A stretch of DNA of 64,000 nt. Origin: Microtetraspora fusca. GTDB lineage: Bacteria; Actinomycetota; Actinomycetes; Streptosporangiales; Streptosporangiaceae. The notes under the pieces were generated by a model. The model saw only the letters and a list, made by a program, of their open reading frames with translations. It was not told where the DNA came from and searched no databases. The translations under genes were made by a program, and so were the position numbers. Position 1 is the stretch's first letter. Each line of letters starts with the position of its first letter. The stretch lies in assembly GCF_001570365.1 (NCBI RefSeq), contig NZ_BBYK01000040.1, positions 351,915 to 415,914 on the forward strand. Reading direction: 5' to 3'. Positions 8,748 through 16,799 of the stretch are shown here, one piece after another.

Positions 8748-9534
8748 CTGGGCGGAGCAACCGCACGAGAGGCCGTCCGTCCTCCTCGGGGTCCACGCGT
8801 ACGCGGGCGCCGAAGTGCCGGGCCAGCAGCGGCTCGGTCAGCACCTGCGCGGGAGGCCCCGACGCGACGACCCGGCCGCCCGCGAGCAGCAGCAGCGCGT
8901 CCGCGTACTGCCCGGCCAGGCTCAGGTCGTGCAGCGTCGTCACGACGGTCAGGCCGTCGCCCACGCGCAGCCGGTCCACGAGTTCGAGCACCTGCTGCTG
9001 GTGTCCCAGGTCGAGGGCGGTGGTCGGCTCGTCCAGCAGCAGGACCGGCGCCTGCTGGGCGAGCGCCCGGGCGAGGACGACGCGCTGGCGCTCGCCGCCG
9101 GACATGTGCGCCAGCGGGCGGGCCGCGAAGCCCGCGAGGTCGAGGCGCTCCAGCACCGCACCGGCGACCTCCCGGTCCGCCGCGCTCTCCCGCCCCAGAT
9201 AGGGGATGTACGGCGTGCGCCCGAGCAGGGTGTAGTCGAACACCGTCATATCGGGCGGCAGCGACGGGCTCTGCGGTGCGTACGCGATGAGCCTGGCCCG
9301 CTCGCGCGGCTTCAGGTCCCGTACCCGGACGCCGCCGACGGCGACCTCACCCGTGTGCGGCAGGAGTCCCATCATGGCTTTGAGCAGGGTGGACTTGCCC
9401 GCGCCGTTCGGACCGACGACGGCCAGCCACTCGCCTCCGGCCGCCGAGACCTCGGCGCCGGAGAGGACCTCGCGCCCGTCCAGCCGCACGCCGAGATCGG
9501 TTACTTCAAGGGGGTAGGTACGGCGGCCGCTCAC
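8737..9534 (-). CDS. btuD: cobalamin/corrinoid ABC transporter ATP-binding protein
   Basis: A 265-residue ATPase of the iron-siderophore/B12 importer type. It shows Walker A GPNGAGKST (residues 41-49), a Q-loop in YAPQSPS, signature MSGGERQRV (144-152), Walker B VLLLDEPT and a switch His in TTLHDLS. It powers uptake with the adjacent FecCD permease and substrate-binding lipoprotein. The GTG start at 9534 overlaps the permease stop as GTGA, so translation is coupled. Siderophore substrates are typical of the family. The upstream cobalamin riboswitch and downstream cbiZ make corrinoid the best assignment here. Confidence 0.9.
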   Translation of the reverse strand: MSGRRTYPLEVTDLGVRLDGREVLSGAEVSAAGGEWLAVVGPNGAGKSTLLKAMMGLLPHTGEVAVGGVRVRDLKPRERARLIAYAPQSPSLPPDMTVFDYTLLGRTPYIPYLGRESAADREVAGAVLERLDLAGFAARPLAHMSGGERQRVVLARALAQQAPVLLLDEPTTALDLGHQQQVLELVDRLRVGDGLTVVTTLHDLSLAGQYADALLLLAGGRVVASGPPAQVLTEPLLARHFGARVRVDPEEDGRPLVRLLRPDDR

Positions 9535-10895
9535 GTGCCCACCTTCCGGGTCAGGCGCAGGACCGCGACGAAGAACGGCGCGCCCACGAACGCCGTCACG
9601 ACGCCGATCGGCAGCTCCGCCGGGGCGAGGACCGTACGGGCGACCATGTCGGCGAGCACCAGGAAGGCCCCGCCGCCCAGGAAGGAGATCGGCAGCACGA
9701 CGCGGTAGGACCAGCCCGCCAGCCTCCGCACCACGTGCGGAACCACGATCCCGACGAAGGCGATCAGCCCGCCCGCCGCCACCGCGGCCGCCGTGGCGAG
9801 CGAGGCGGCGAGCAGCACCACGAAGCGGACCCGGCCCGCGCGCAGCCCCAGCCCGGTGGCCTCCTCGTCGCCGACCGACAGCACGTCGAGCAGCCGCCCG
9901 TGCAGCAGGAGCACGACCGTCGACACCACGGCGTACGGCGCGATCATCCGCACCTGTTCCCAGCCTCCGCCGACGTCGCCCAGGATCCAGGAGTAGATGC
10001 GCTGGAGCTCCTCCAGCTTGAGCTGCTGTGCGAAGGTCTGGATCGCGGTCAGGAACGACGTGACCGCGACGCCGGCGAGCACCAGCGTGGCGGTCCCGCC
10101 CCCGCGACCGGCGGTGTTCCCCACGGCGTACGCGAGGAGGACTCCGCCGACCGCGCCCGCGAACGCGGCGAGGGGGATGACCGCCCCTCCGTTGTCCCCG
10201 CCGAAGAACACGACGACCAGGGTCACGCAGAGCCCGGCACCGGCCGCCGCGCCGAGCAGGTACGGGTCGGCCAGCGGGTTGCGGAACACCCCCTGGTATC
10301 CCGCGCCCGCGATGGCCAGCAACCCGCCGACGAGGGCGGCGAGCAGCACGCGCGGCAGCCGGAGCTGGAACAGCAGCCCCTGGTCGACCGGCGCGAGCCC
10401 CGAGTCCAGGTGGACGAACGGCAGCCGGTCGAGCAGGGCGAACAGGATCCCCTTGGGCGAGATGTCGGCCGCGCCGGCGAGCAGCCCGACGGCCATGCTC
10501 GCGAGCAGGAGGGCCGCCGCGACCAGCAGCGTCGTCGCCCGGAGCCGCCTGGGCCGCGACCGCCCCGCCTCCGACCGTCCGATGTCGAGGTCCACGTCCG
10601 GATGTCCGCGTTCTGCTGCAAGACGGTCTGAGGCGCGGCCGTCCGATGCCGACCGTTCCGATGCATCAGCGTTGGACCGTCTCGCGTCGGAACGGCGGGC
10701 ACCCGGCCCGTCGCCCTCCTGCCCCACGACCTCCACGACCTCCGCCGCCTCCGCCCGGCCCACATCCGCTCGTACGCGATCGGTACCAACCAAATCAGCA
10801 CGGAGCGCATCGGAGCGCTCCCGATCACGTTGGACCACGTCGGATCGGGGCGAATCCGTACAGAGCGGATCGGCGCGGGGCGGCTCGGAACTCAT
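9531..10895 (-). CDS. btuC: FecCD/BtuC-family corrinoid transporter permease with N-terminal extension
   Basis: A 454-residue permease. Residues from about 119 form the usual multi-helix FecCD fold, with hallmarks such as QLRLPRVLLAALVGGLLAIAG, AGYQGVFRNPLADPYLLG, WILGDVGGGWEQV and VGIVVPHVVRRL. The first 118 residues are an extra, highly charged, degenerate-repeat segment (DALRADLVGTDRVRADVG) predicted to be disordered in the cytoplasm. Typical family members of about 340 residues lack it. It lies between the binding protein (7-bp gap) and the ATPase (overlapping). A later start just before the first helix cannot be excluded. Confidence 0.9.
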   Translation of the reverse strand: MSSEPPRADPLCTDSPRSDVVQRDRERSDALRADLVGTDRVRADVGRAEAAEVVEVVGQEGDGPGARRSDARRSNADASERSASDGRASDRLAAERGHPDVDLDIGRSEAGRSRPRRLRATTLLVAAALLLASMAVGLLAGAADISPKGILFALLDRLPFVHLDSGLAPVDQGLLFQLRLPRVLLAALVGGLLAIAGAGYQGVFRNPLADPYLLGAAAGAGLCVTLVVVFFGGDNGGAVIPLAAFAGAVGGVLLAYAVGNTAGRGGGTATLVLAGVAVTSFLTAIQTFAQQLKLEELQRIYSWILGDVGGGWEQVRMIAPYAVVSTVVLLLHGRLLDVLSVGDEEATGLGLRAGRVRFVVLLAASLATAAAVAAGGLIAFVGIVVPHVVRRLAGWSYRVVLPISFLGGGAFLVLADMVARTVLAPAELPIGVVTAFVGAPFFVAVLRLTRKVGT

Positions 10896-10902
10896 GACGC
10901 GA

Positions 10903-11856
10903 TCAGCTCGCGGCCTTCTGGACGCCCTCGCCGATCGCCTTGGCGAGATCCACGACGCGCGGACCCCAGCGGGAGGCGATGTCGTCGTCGAGCTCGATCA
11001 CCCGGTCGTTCTTGATGGCGGACAGCCCGGACCAACCGGGGCGCTTGGCGAGCGCCTCCTTGTTCTGGCCGCAGCACTTGGTGTCGCCGAGGAAGATCAG
11101 CGCCGGGTCCGCCTTGACGACGAACTCGGCCGAGAGCTTGGGATAGCCGCCGGCCGCGTCGGGCGCCTTGTCGGCCACGTTGACCAGCCCGAACAGGCCG
11201 TAGACCTGCCCGAGGAAGGTCGTGGACGTCGCCGCGTAGGGCGTGGTGTCAAGCTCGTGGTAGTAGGTGAGCTTCTTGTCCTTCGGCGCGGCGGCGGCGA
11301 GCTGCTCCAGCTCGCTCTTCATGCCCGCCACGACCTCGGCGGCCTTCTCCGCGTTGCCGGTGGCCGCGCCCAGGTCGGTGATCTCGTCGTACGCCTCGTC
11401 GAGCGTGTTGGCGGCGGGCTCCACGATGACGGGCACGCCCACCTTCGTCAGCCCGGCCACGACGTTGTCGATGTCGTTGGAGAGCACGACCAGGTCCGGC
11501 TTGGCCGCGACGATGGCCTCGACGTTGGGCTTGAACCCGGACAGCGACGTCTTCGGCGCCTCCGCCGGGTAGTTGGACTGGTCGTCCACGGCGGTGACCT
11601 GGCTTCCGGCGCCGACGGTGTACAGGGTCTCGGTGGCCGTCGGGGAGAGCGACACGATGCGCTCGGGCCGCTTGTCGATGGTCACCGCGCCGTTGCCGGC
11701 CTGGACAGTGACGGGGAAGGCGGAGCCCGCGGCGGGCGCCGAAGCGGTGGCGCTCTCGGAGGGCGCGGCTCCTGTGGTGCCGTCCGTCTGGCCACAACCG
11801 GCCAGGACGACGACACCCAGCAACGCGCCCGCGAAGCTCGTGCGTAGCGGCGACAC
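10903..11856 (-). CDS. btuF: corrinoid-binding lipoprotein of ABC transporter
   Basis: A 317-residue periplasmic-binding-protein-like lipoprotein. The GTG at 11856 is preceded by GGAGG at ideal spacing, so I prefer it to the ATG at 11877. The N-terminus has a lipoprotein signal with lipobox LAGC. The mature part matches the TroA/BtuF fold: ERIVSLSPTATETLYTVG, DLVVLSNDI, the long connecting helix, and VVDLAKAIGEG at the end. It captures corrinoid outside the membrane and delivers it to the BtuC/BtuD-like importer encoded downstream. The cobalamin riboswitch lies in its 5' leader. Confidence 0.9.
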   Translation of the reverse strand: MSPLRTSFAGALLGVVVLAGCGQTDGTTGAAPSESATASAPAAGSAFPVTVQAGNGAVTIDKRPERIVSLSPTATETLYTVGAGSQVTAVDDQSNYPAEAPKTSLSGFKPNVEAIVAAKPDLVVLSNDIDNVVAGLTKVGVPVIVEPAANTLDEAYDEITDLGAATGNAEKAAEVVAGMKSELEQLAAAAPKDKKLTYYHELDTTPYAATSTTFLGQVYGLFGLVNVADKAPDAAGGYPKLSAEFVVKADPALIFLGDTKCCGQNKEALAKRPGWSGLSAIKNDRVIELDDDIASRWGPRVVDLAKAIGEGVQKAAS

Positions 11857-11934
11857 GAAGTCCTCCAGGGGGATCACCGGGAATTGGAGAGACCCGTGAC
11901 AATTGACGGATCACCCTTTTCCACGAGGGTCGAT

Positions 11935-12050
11935 GGCGTCGGCGCACGGTGCAGGCGACCTGGCTCTCCCCCTGGGGACGGGGGCTCACAGTTGCGGGAC
12001 AGCGCCGGACTCTCACCGGACTTCGCTACGCCGTGCGTCGGGATGAACGG
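11935..12050 (-). promoter_or_regulatory. cobalamin (adenosylcobalamin-type) riboswitch
   Basis: Read on the minus strand, the leader contains the conserved B12-box core: GAAGTCCGGTGAGAGTCCGG, then CGCTGTCCCGCAACTGTGAG, and further on GAGCCAGGTCGCCTGC. A closing P1-type helix can form between GCACGGCG (plus-strand 12029-12036) and CACCGTGC (plus-strand 11944-11951). The element ends about 80 bp before the btuF start. High cobalamin should shut down the btuF-btuC-btuD-cbiZ operon, at transcription or translation. Exact ends are approximate. Confidence 0.92.
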
Positions 12051-12086
12051 TATCAACCGGACCACTGACCAAATAGTCTTGCCCCC

Positions 12087-13325
12087 GTGGGAGGGATCGT
12101 TCAGCGCGCGAGACTGGCCGCGCGGGCGACCGGCCACCTGCTTCTCAGCCTGCTGCTGGTCCCTCTCTGCGTGCTGGCTCTCCTGCAGTTCCTCCTGTCG
12201 CTGGTGCTCAGCGTGACGTTCGTCGGCCTGCTGCTGCTGCCGGTGACGACGCGAGTGAACCGGGCCGTCACCGGGCTCGCCAGGCGGCTCGCCTCCCGCT
12301 GGCTCGGCCGGCCGGTCACGGCGCAGTACGGGCCCCGCTCGGGCCTGCTGAACCGGGCCCTGCAGACCCTGAACGACCCGATGACCTGGCGGGACATCGG
12401 CTGGCTCGCCCTCCATCTCGTCGCCGGTATGGTACTGCCCGTCCTGGCGATCGCCCTGTGGTTCGCGCTCGGGTTCGACCTGGGCCTGCCGTTCTGGTGG
12501 TGGGCGGTGACGGCGGAACACACCGTGAACCTGACCGGCATCCCCATCGACAGCTGGTTCAAGGTGATCACCGTCGTGCCGGTCCACTTCGCGGCCTTCA
12601 CCGCCATCGCGCTGTGGGCGATCCCCCTGCTGGCCACCGCCGACGCGCACCTGTCCCGGCTGGTCCTCGCCACCCCCGAGCGGGTACGGCTGGCCGAACG
12701 CGTCGCGGAGCTGACCGAGACCCGGGCGGCGGCGCTCGACGCGCACGGCGCGGAGCTGCGCCGCATCGAGCGCGACCTGCACGACGGCGCGCAGGCCCGG
12801 CTGGTGTCGATCGCGATGCGTCTCGGCATCGCCGAGCGGATGATGGCGAGCGACCCCGACAAGGCGGCCGAGCTGGTCTCGGAGGCCCGGCGGAGCACCG
12901 AGGAGACGATGACCGAGCTGCGCGGCATCATCCGCGGCATGTACCCGCCGATCCTGGCCGACCGCGGACTGCCCGGCGCGGTGGCCGCCCTCGCCGCCGG
13001 ATGTCCCGTACCCGTGACGACCGCCACGGACGGCGTCGACCGGTTACCCGCCGCCGTGGAGGCGGCGGCCTACTTCGTCGTGGCGGAGGCGCTGACCAAC
13101 GTGGCCAAGCACAGCGGCGCGTCGTCCGTGTCGGTACGGCTGAGCGAGGCAGGCGGGCGGCTGACCGTCGTGGTCTCCGACGACGGCCGGGGCGCGGCGG
13201 ACGAGACCGCGGGCACCGGCCTGAAGGGGATCCGGCGCAGGGCGGCGGCCTTCGACGGGAGCGCCGACCTGTCCAGCCCGCCCGGCGGACCGACGACCCT
13301 GACCGTGGAGCTGCCGTGCCGGTGA
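12087..13325 (+). CDS. sensor histidine kinase with putative-sensor membrane domain
   Basis: A 412-residue kinase from GTG 12087. The N-terminal half is a multi-helix membrane sensor of the 'Putative sensor' type: two helices around LLLSLLLVPLCVLALLQFLL, then VLPVLAIALWFALGF, and a last one before LLATADAHLSRLVL. Then come the HisKA_3 motif RIERDLHDGAQARLVSIAM with the phosphorylated His, the N-box EALTNVAKHSGA and the G-box GTGLKGIRRRAAAF. It should signal to the response regulator encoded immediately downstream, whose start overlaps its stop. It is divergent from the cobalamin operon; the sensed signal is unknown. Confidence 0.92.
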   Translation: MGGIVQRARLAARATGHLLLSLLLVPLCVLALLQFLLSLVLSVTFVGLLLLPVTTRVNRAVTGLARRLASRWLGRPVTAQYGPRSGLLNRALQTLNDPMTWRDIGWLALHLVAGMVLPVLAIALWFALGFDLGLPFWWWAVTAEHTVNLTGIPIDSWFKVITVVPVHFAAFTAIALWAIPLLATADAHLSRLVLATPERVRLAERVAELTETRAAALDAHGAELRRIERDLHDGAQARLVSIAMRLGIAERMMASDPDKAAELVSEARRSTEETMTELRGIIRGMYPPILADRGLPGAVAALAAGCPVPVTTATDGVDRLPAAVEAAAYFVVAEALTNVAKHSGASSVSVRLSEAGGRLTVVVSDDGRGAADETAGTGLKGIRRRAAAFDGSADLSSPPGGPTTLTVELPCR

Positions 13326-13963
13326 GAGTGCTGATCGTCGAGGACAACGTCCTGCTGGCCGAAGGGCTGGCGCTGCTGCTCCGCACCGAGGGGCACGAGG
13401 TGACCGGGACGGTCGACACCGCCGAGGCGTTCCTCCGCGCCGTCGACGAGCAGCGGCCCGACATCGCCGTGGTGGACGTGCGGCTGCCGCCGACCTTCAG
13501 CGACGAGGGCGTGCGCGCCGCCGTCGAGGTGCGGCGCAGGCACCCGGGCCAGCCGATCCTCGTGCTCTCGCAGTACGTCGAGCGGACGTACGCGACGGAG
13601 CTGCTGGCGAGCGGCGAGGGCGGCATCGGCTACATGCTGAAGGACCGGGTCAGCCGGGTCTCGGAGTTCGTCGACGCGCTGCGGCGGGTGGCCGGCGGCG
13701 GCACGGCCATGGACCCCGAGGTCATCTCCCAACTGCTGGTACGGCAGGGCCGCCATCCGGTGGACGCGCTGAGCCCGCGCGAGCGCGAGGTGCTCGCCCT
13801 CATGGCCGAGGGCAGGTCGAACGGCGACATCGCGGCGCACCTGTCGGTCACGGAACGTTCGGTGCACAAGCACGTCGGCAACATCTTCCTCAAGCTCGGG
13901 CTGCCGCCGAGCGACGGCGGGCACCGCCGGGTGTTGGCCGTGCTCAGCTACCTCTCGCACTGA
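13316..13963 (+). CDS. NarL/LuxR-family response regulator
   Basis: About 215 residues, with a receiver domain and C-terminal helix-turn-helix. The receiver has VRVLIVEDN, phosphoacceptor Asp in IAVVDVRLPP, a Ser-containing switch VLVLSQYVE, and the Lys in YMLKDRV. The DNA-binding part has LSPREREVLALMAEGRSN and TERSVHKHVGNIFLKLGL. It is the partner of the overlapping histidine kinase. GTG 13316 or GTG 13322 could be the start; both overlap the kinase stop. Confidence 0.92.
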   Translation: MPVRVLIVEDNVLLAEGLALLLRTEGHEVTGTVDTAEAFLRAVDEQRPDIAVVDVRLPPTFSDEGVRAAVEVRRRHPGQPILVLSQYVERTYATELLASGEGGIGYMLKDRVSRVSEFVDALRRVAGGGTAMDPEVISQLLVRQGRHPVDALSPREREVLALMAEGRSNGDIAAHLSVTERSVHKHVGNIFLKLGLPPSDGGHRRVLAVLSYLSH

Positions 13964-13986
13964 CGGGGTCGGGTGTTCCGGAGGGT

Positions 13987-14010
13987 GATGGTGTAGCTGG
14001 CTACACCATC
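13987..14010. promoter_or_regulatory. 24-bp perfect inverted repeat, candidate operator
   Basis: GATGGTGTAGC and GCTACACCATC are perfect 11-bp complementary arms separated by only TG. The tiny spacer makes a terminator hairpin unlikely and suggests a dimeric regulator's binding site, TetR- or GntR-like in size. It lies 24 bp after the response-regulator stop and about 110 bp before the acyltransferase start. Confidence 0.6.
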
Positions 14011-14117
14011 GGTGGTAGTCCTGGCCGACGATCAGAACGGGGGACTGCACCGCTGCGTTGAGCAGGGGTTCCTCGCCATGCTTGAGGAGTTGATCCCCAG
14101 CGGAGGCGAATTCCCCC

Positions 14118-15446
14118 ATGTCACTGACCATGCTCCCCCCGTCCGGTACCGGCGTGCCGGCGAGTCCCGCGCACCGCGACAGGTTCGTCGACATCCTGCG
14201 CGTTTTCGGGATGATCCTGGTCGTCGTCCAGCACTGGACCATGCCGGTGCTCGTCTACGCGGACGGGCGACTGTCCACGGGGAACGCGCTGGCCGGGGTG
14301 CCACTGATCACGTGGATCAGCCAGGTGATGCCGCTGGTGTTCTTCGCGGGCGGCGCCGCGAACGCGATGAGCTGGCGTTCCGCCCTGGCAAAGGGGCGCA
14401 CGCCCGGGCACTGGGTGGCGGGGCGGCTGCGGCGGCTCGCCTGGCCGGTGCTGCCGCTGGCGTTCGTCTGGCTGCCGCTCCCCTACGTTCTCGGGTTCTT
14501 CGGCGTGCCCGCGCAGCCGGTCGAGGTCGCGGCCCGGACCGTGGGGCAGCTCCTGTGGTTCCTCGCCGTCTACCTGCTGGCGGTGGTGACCACGCCGTAC
14601 CTGACGCGGCAGCCCGCCGGCCGGGTGCTTCCGGCGCTGGCGGCGGGCGCGGTCCTGGTGGACGTGGTCAGGTTCTCCGGGCTGGAGCAGGCGGGCTACC
14701 TGAACGTGCTGTTCGTCTGGCTCGCCGTCCACCAGGTCGGGTTCCTGTACGCCGAGGGCCGGCTGGAGTGGCTGCGCGGTGGGCGCGCCCTGGCGCTGGC
14801 GGTCGCGGGCTTCGGCATGGTGGCCGGGCTGGTCGCCGCCGGGCCGTACCCGCCGCACATGATCGGGATGCCGGGAGCGGTGTCGAACATGGCCCCGCCG
14901 AGCGCCTGCATGCTGGCGCTGTTCGTCGGGCAGCTCGGGCTGGCGATGCTGCTGCGCCCGGCGCTCGACCGGATCACCCGCGACGGCCGGGTGGACACGC
15001 TGCTCCGCGTCCTCGCCCCCCGGATGATGACGCTCTACCTCTGGCACATGACGGCGCTGGTCCTCGTGGCGGGGATCGCCGTCCTGGGCTTCGAGGCGAA
15101 CACGCCCGAGGTGGGCACCGCCTCCTGGTGGGCGCGGATCCCGCTCTGGCTGGCGGCTCTGACGATCGTGTTGCTCGCGCTGGTCGGCCTCTTCGGCCGG
15201 ATGGAGGAGCCGCCCGGCACCGCCTCGGCCCGCATCGTGGTCGTCGGCACCCTCATGATCGGCGCGGCGCTGACCGCCCTCATGGTCACCGGGTTCGCCG
15301 TCGGGGTGCTCCCGCCGCTCGCCACCTGCGTGCTCGTCGCGGGCCTGCTCGTGCTCACCCGTAGGGACGCGGCACGGGCGGGCGACCCGGCGCCGGCCCT
15401 CCCTGGGCGTGGCCCGGCGACAGCGAGCGGCGCCCTGCCGGGATGA
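14118..15446 (+). CDS. acyltransferase family 3 integral membrane protein
   Basis: A 442-residue membrane protein with about ten hydrophobic helices. The first block, HRDFVD-like with RFVDILRVFGMILVVVQHW, is the signature of acyltransferase-3 (OatA/NodX-like) enzymes. Further family traits are TWISQVMPLVFFAGGAANA and LYLWHMTALVLVAG with a conserved His. Such enzymes move acyl groups from a donor across the membrane onto sugars, peptidoglycan or secondary metabolites; the substrate here is unknown. The stop overlaps the next gene as ATGA. Confidence 0.85.
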   Translation: MSLTMLPPSGTGVPASPAHRDRFVDILRVFGMILVVVQHWTMPVLVYADGRLSTGNALAGVPLITWISQVMPLVFFAGGAANAMSWRSALAKGRTPGHWVAGRLRRLAWPVLPLAFVWLPLPYVLGFFGVPAQPVEVAARTVGQLLWFLAVYLLAVVTTPYLTRQPAGRVLPALAAGAVLVDVVRFSGLEQAGYLNVLFVWLAVHQVGFLYAEGRLEWLRGGRALALAVAGFGMVAGLVAAGPYPPHMIGMPGAVSNMAPPSACMLALFVGQLGLAMLLRPALDRITRDGRVDTLLRVLAPRMMTLYLWHMTALVLVAGIAVLGFEANTPEVGTASWWARIPLWLAALTIVLLALVGLFGRMEEPPGTASARIVVVGTLMIGAALTALMVTGFAVGVLPPLATCVLVAGLLVLTRRDAARAGDPAPALPGRGPATASGALPG

Positions 15447-16036
15447 TTCCTGATATGGACGTCATTCTGCTGAGGCACGGCGAGACGGAATGGAGCAGGG
15501 ACGGACGGCACACCGGCCTGACGGACCTGCCGCTCACGGAGCGGGGCGAGGAGCAGGCGCGCGCGCTCGGCCGCGTGGTGCGGGAGCGCGCGTTCGCCCT
15601 CGCCCTCTCCAGCCCCGCGCGGCGGGCCCGCGAGACCGCCCGGCTCGCCGGGCTCCCGGCCGTCGAGACCGATCCCCACCTGTGGGAGTGGGACTACGGC
15701 GGCTACGAGGGGATCACCACCCCGGAGATCCGCGCGACGCGCCCCGGCTGGTACCTCTGGCGCGACGGGGTCGTCCCGGGCGACGCCGCGCATCCCGGCG
15801 AGAGCGTCGCGCACGTGGGCGAGCGGGCGGACAAGGTGATCGCCCGCATCCGGGCCGCCGACGGCGACGTCGCGCTCGTCTCGCACGGTCACTTCCTGCG
15901 CGTGCTCGCCGCCCGCTGGCTGGGCCTGCCCGCCGCCGACGGGCGGTTCTTCCGGCTGGACACCGGGACGTACTCCGCCCTCGGGTTCGAGCACGGCGAG
16001 CCCGCCATCATGTGGTGGAACGCCCCGGTTCCCTGA
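15443..16036 (+). CDS. histidine phosphatase family protein (phosphoglycerate mutase-like)
   Basis: A 197-residue branch-1 histidine phosphatase. ILLRHGETEWS carries the catalytic His, SSPARRARETA the conserved Arg, LWEWDYGGYEG the acid region, and VALVSHGHFLRVLA the second His. It probably dephosphorylates small phosphorylated metabolites; the family is broad and the substrate is not predictable. ATG 15443 overlaps the acyltransferase stop; ATG 15455 is an alternative giving MDVILLRHG. Confidence 0.88.
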   Translation: MIPDMDVILLRHGETEWSRDGRHTGLTDLPLTERGEEQARALGRVVRERAFALALSSPARRARETARLAGLPAVETDPHLWEWDYGGYEGITTPEIRATRPGWYLWRDGVVPGDAAHPGESVAHVGERADKVIARIRAADGDVALVSHGHFLRVLAARWLGLPAADGRFFRLDTGTYSALGFEHGEPAIMWWNAPVP

Positions 16037-16054
16037 CGATCCCAGCTCTCTTGA

Positions 16055-16138
16055 GGACGCGGCGCCGTTGACGCGTCCGGGGAAAGGGGTGGCGTGGGCG
16101 CGGCCTCCCGGCTGCGGACGCGGCGCCGTTGACGCGTC
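16055..16138. repeat. two copies of a 23-bp direct repeat, each able to form a hairpin
   Basis: An identical 23-bp unit beginning GGACGCGGCGCC and ending GACGCGTC occurs at 16055-16077 and 16116-16138, a 61-bp period. Each unit contains GACGCG and CGCGTC as hairpin arms. It lies between convergent genes ending at 16036 and 16183, so it may act as a double terminator. Confidence 0.65.
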
Positions 16139-16182
16139 TCAGGTGGTGCATCGGGAGCTGGCGTCCCGGCCGGAGCGCGCGC

Positions 16183-16458
16183 TCAGCCGGTCGCGACCTG
16201 CTGGGGCTGGGGACCGCGTCCGGTCAGCCATTCGAGGACTTTGCGGTGTCCGGTTCGCGCGTCCTCGAAGTGGCCCCAGTGCCAGTACCTGGGCTGGTCC
16301 CGGACCCCGGTGACCCACGTCCGGTAGGCCACCGGCCGGGGCCGCCCGTCGGCGGGCCCCGCCGCCGTGGCGACGCCGTACGTGCGGATCACGACGCGGC
16401 CGCCGGGCGCGAAGAGCACGTCGTCGGCCACGGGATAGAAGGTCATCTGGTCCAGCAT
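16183..16458 (-). CDS. small conserved-looking hypothetical protein
   Basis: A 91-residue protein, MLDQMTFYPVADDVLF onward, with a compact beta-rich character and several Trp/Tyr residues (QPRYWHWGHF). A GGGCTCG run precedes the ATG at 16458. I do not recognise the family. Codon use resembles its neighbours and the orientation matches the XRE/DUF397 genes upstream. It may belong to the same regulatory neighbourhood but is separated from DUF397 by about 100 bp. Confidence 0.6.
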   Translation of the reverse strand: MLDQMTFYPVADDVLFAPGGRVVIRTYGVATAAGPADGRPRPVAYRTWVTGVRDQPRYWHWGHFEDARTGHRKVLEWLTGRGPQPQQVATG

Positions 16459-16565
16459 GGCGAGCCCCCTGATCTCACGATGGTGTGGGACCCAATCTGC
16501 CGGACGCGTGTTACACGGTTCCGCACGAGCCGGTTAAGGCCGTACGTGGTCGCGTAAAAACGGCG

Positions 16566-16799
16566 TTACACCAGAAGACCGTCGAACTCCCCGTCTTTGA
16601 CTCCGAGCACCAGCGCTCGGATCTCGTCCCGTGTGTAGATGAGCGCAGGCCCCTCGGGGAACCGGGAGTTCCGGACGGCCACACCGCCGTCGGGAAGCTC
16701 GGCGAGCTCCACGCAGTTGCCGGTCGAGTTGCTCCGAACGCTCTTTCGCCAGGTGACCCCGGTCAGCTCAGTGGCCGGCATCCCGTTATATGTCTGCAT
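16566..16799 (-). CDS. DUF397 domain protein
   Basis: A 77-residue DUF397 protein with the family pattern TWRKSVRSNSTGNCVELAEL, then VAVRNSRFPEGPAL and a C-terminal FDGL. In actinomycetes DUF397 genes usually sit next to an XRE regulator with a DUF5753 domain, as here: the ATG directly follows the TAA of the upstream gene with no gap. The pair is linked to developmental regulation in Streptomyces (BldB/WhiJ-type systems). DUF397 may act as an antagonist or toxin-like partner, but its biochemical role is not settled. Confidence 0.93.
   Translation of the reverse strand: MQTYNGMPATELTGVTWRKSVRSNSTGNCVELAELPDGGVAVRNSRFPEGPALIYTRDEIRALVLGVKDGEFDGLLV

Noticed and set aside
13964-14117. Short gene between the response regulator and the acyltransferase
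   Set aside because: Frames on both strands give plausible-looking words (EEPLLNAAVQSPVLIVGQDY on minus) but have no RBS or family match, and the region contains a palindrome. Treated as intergenic.
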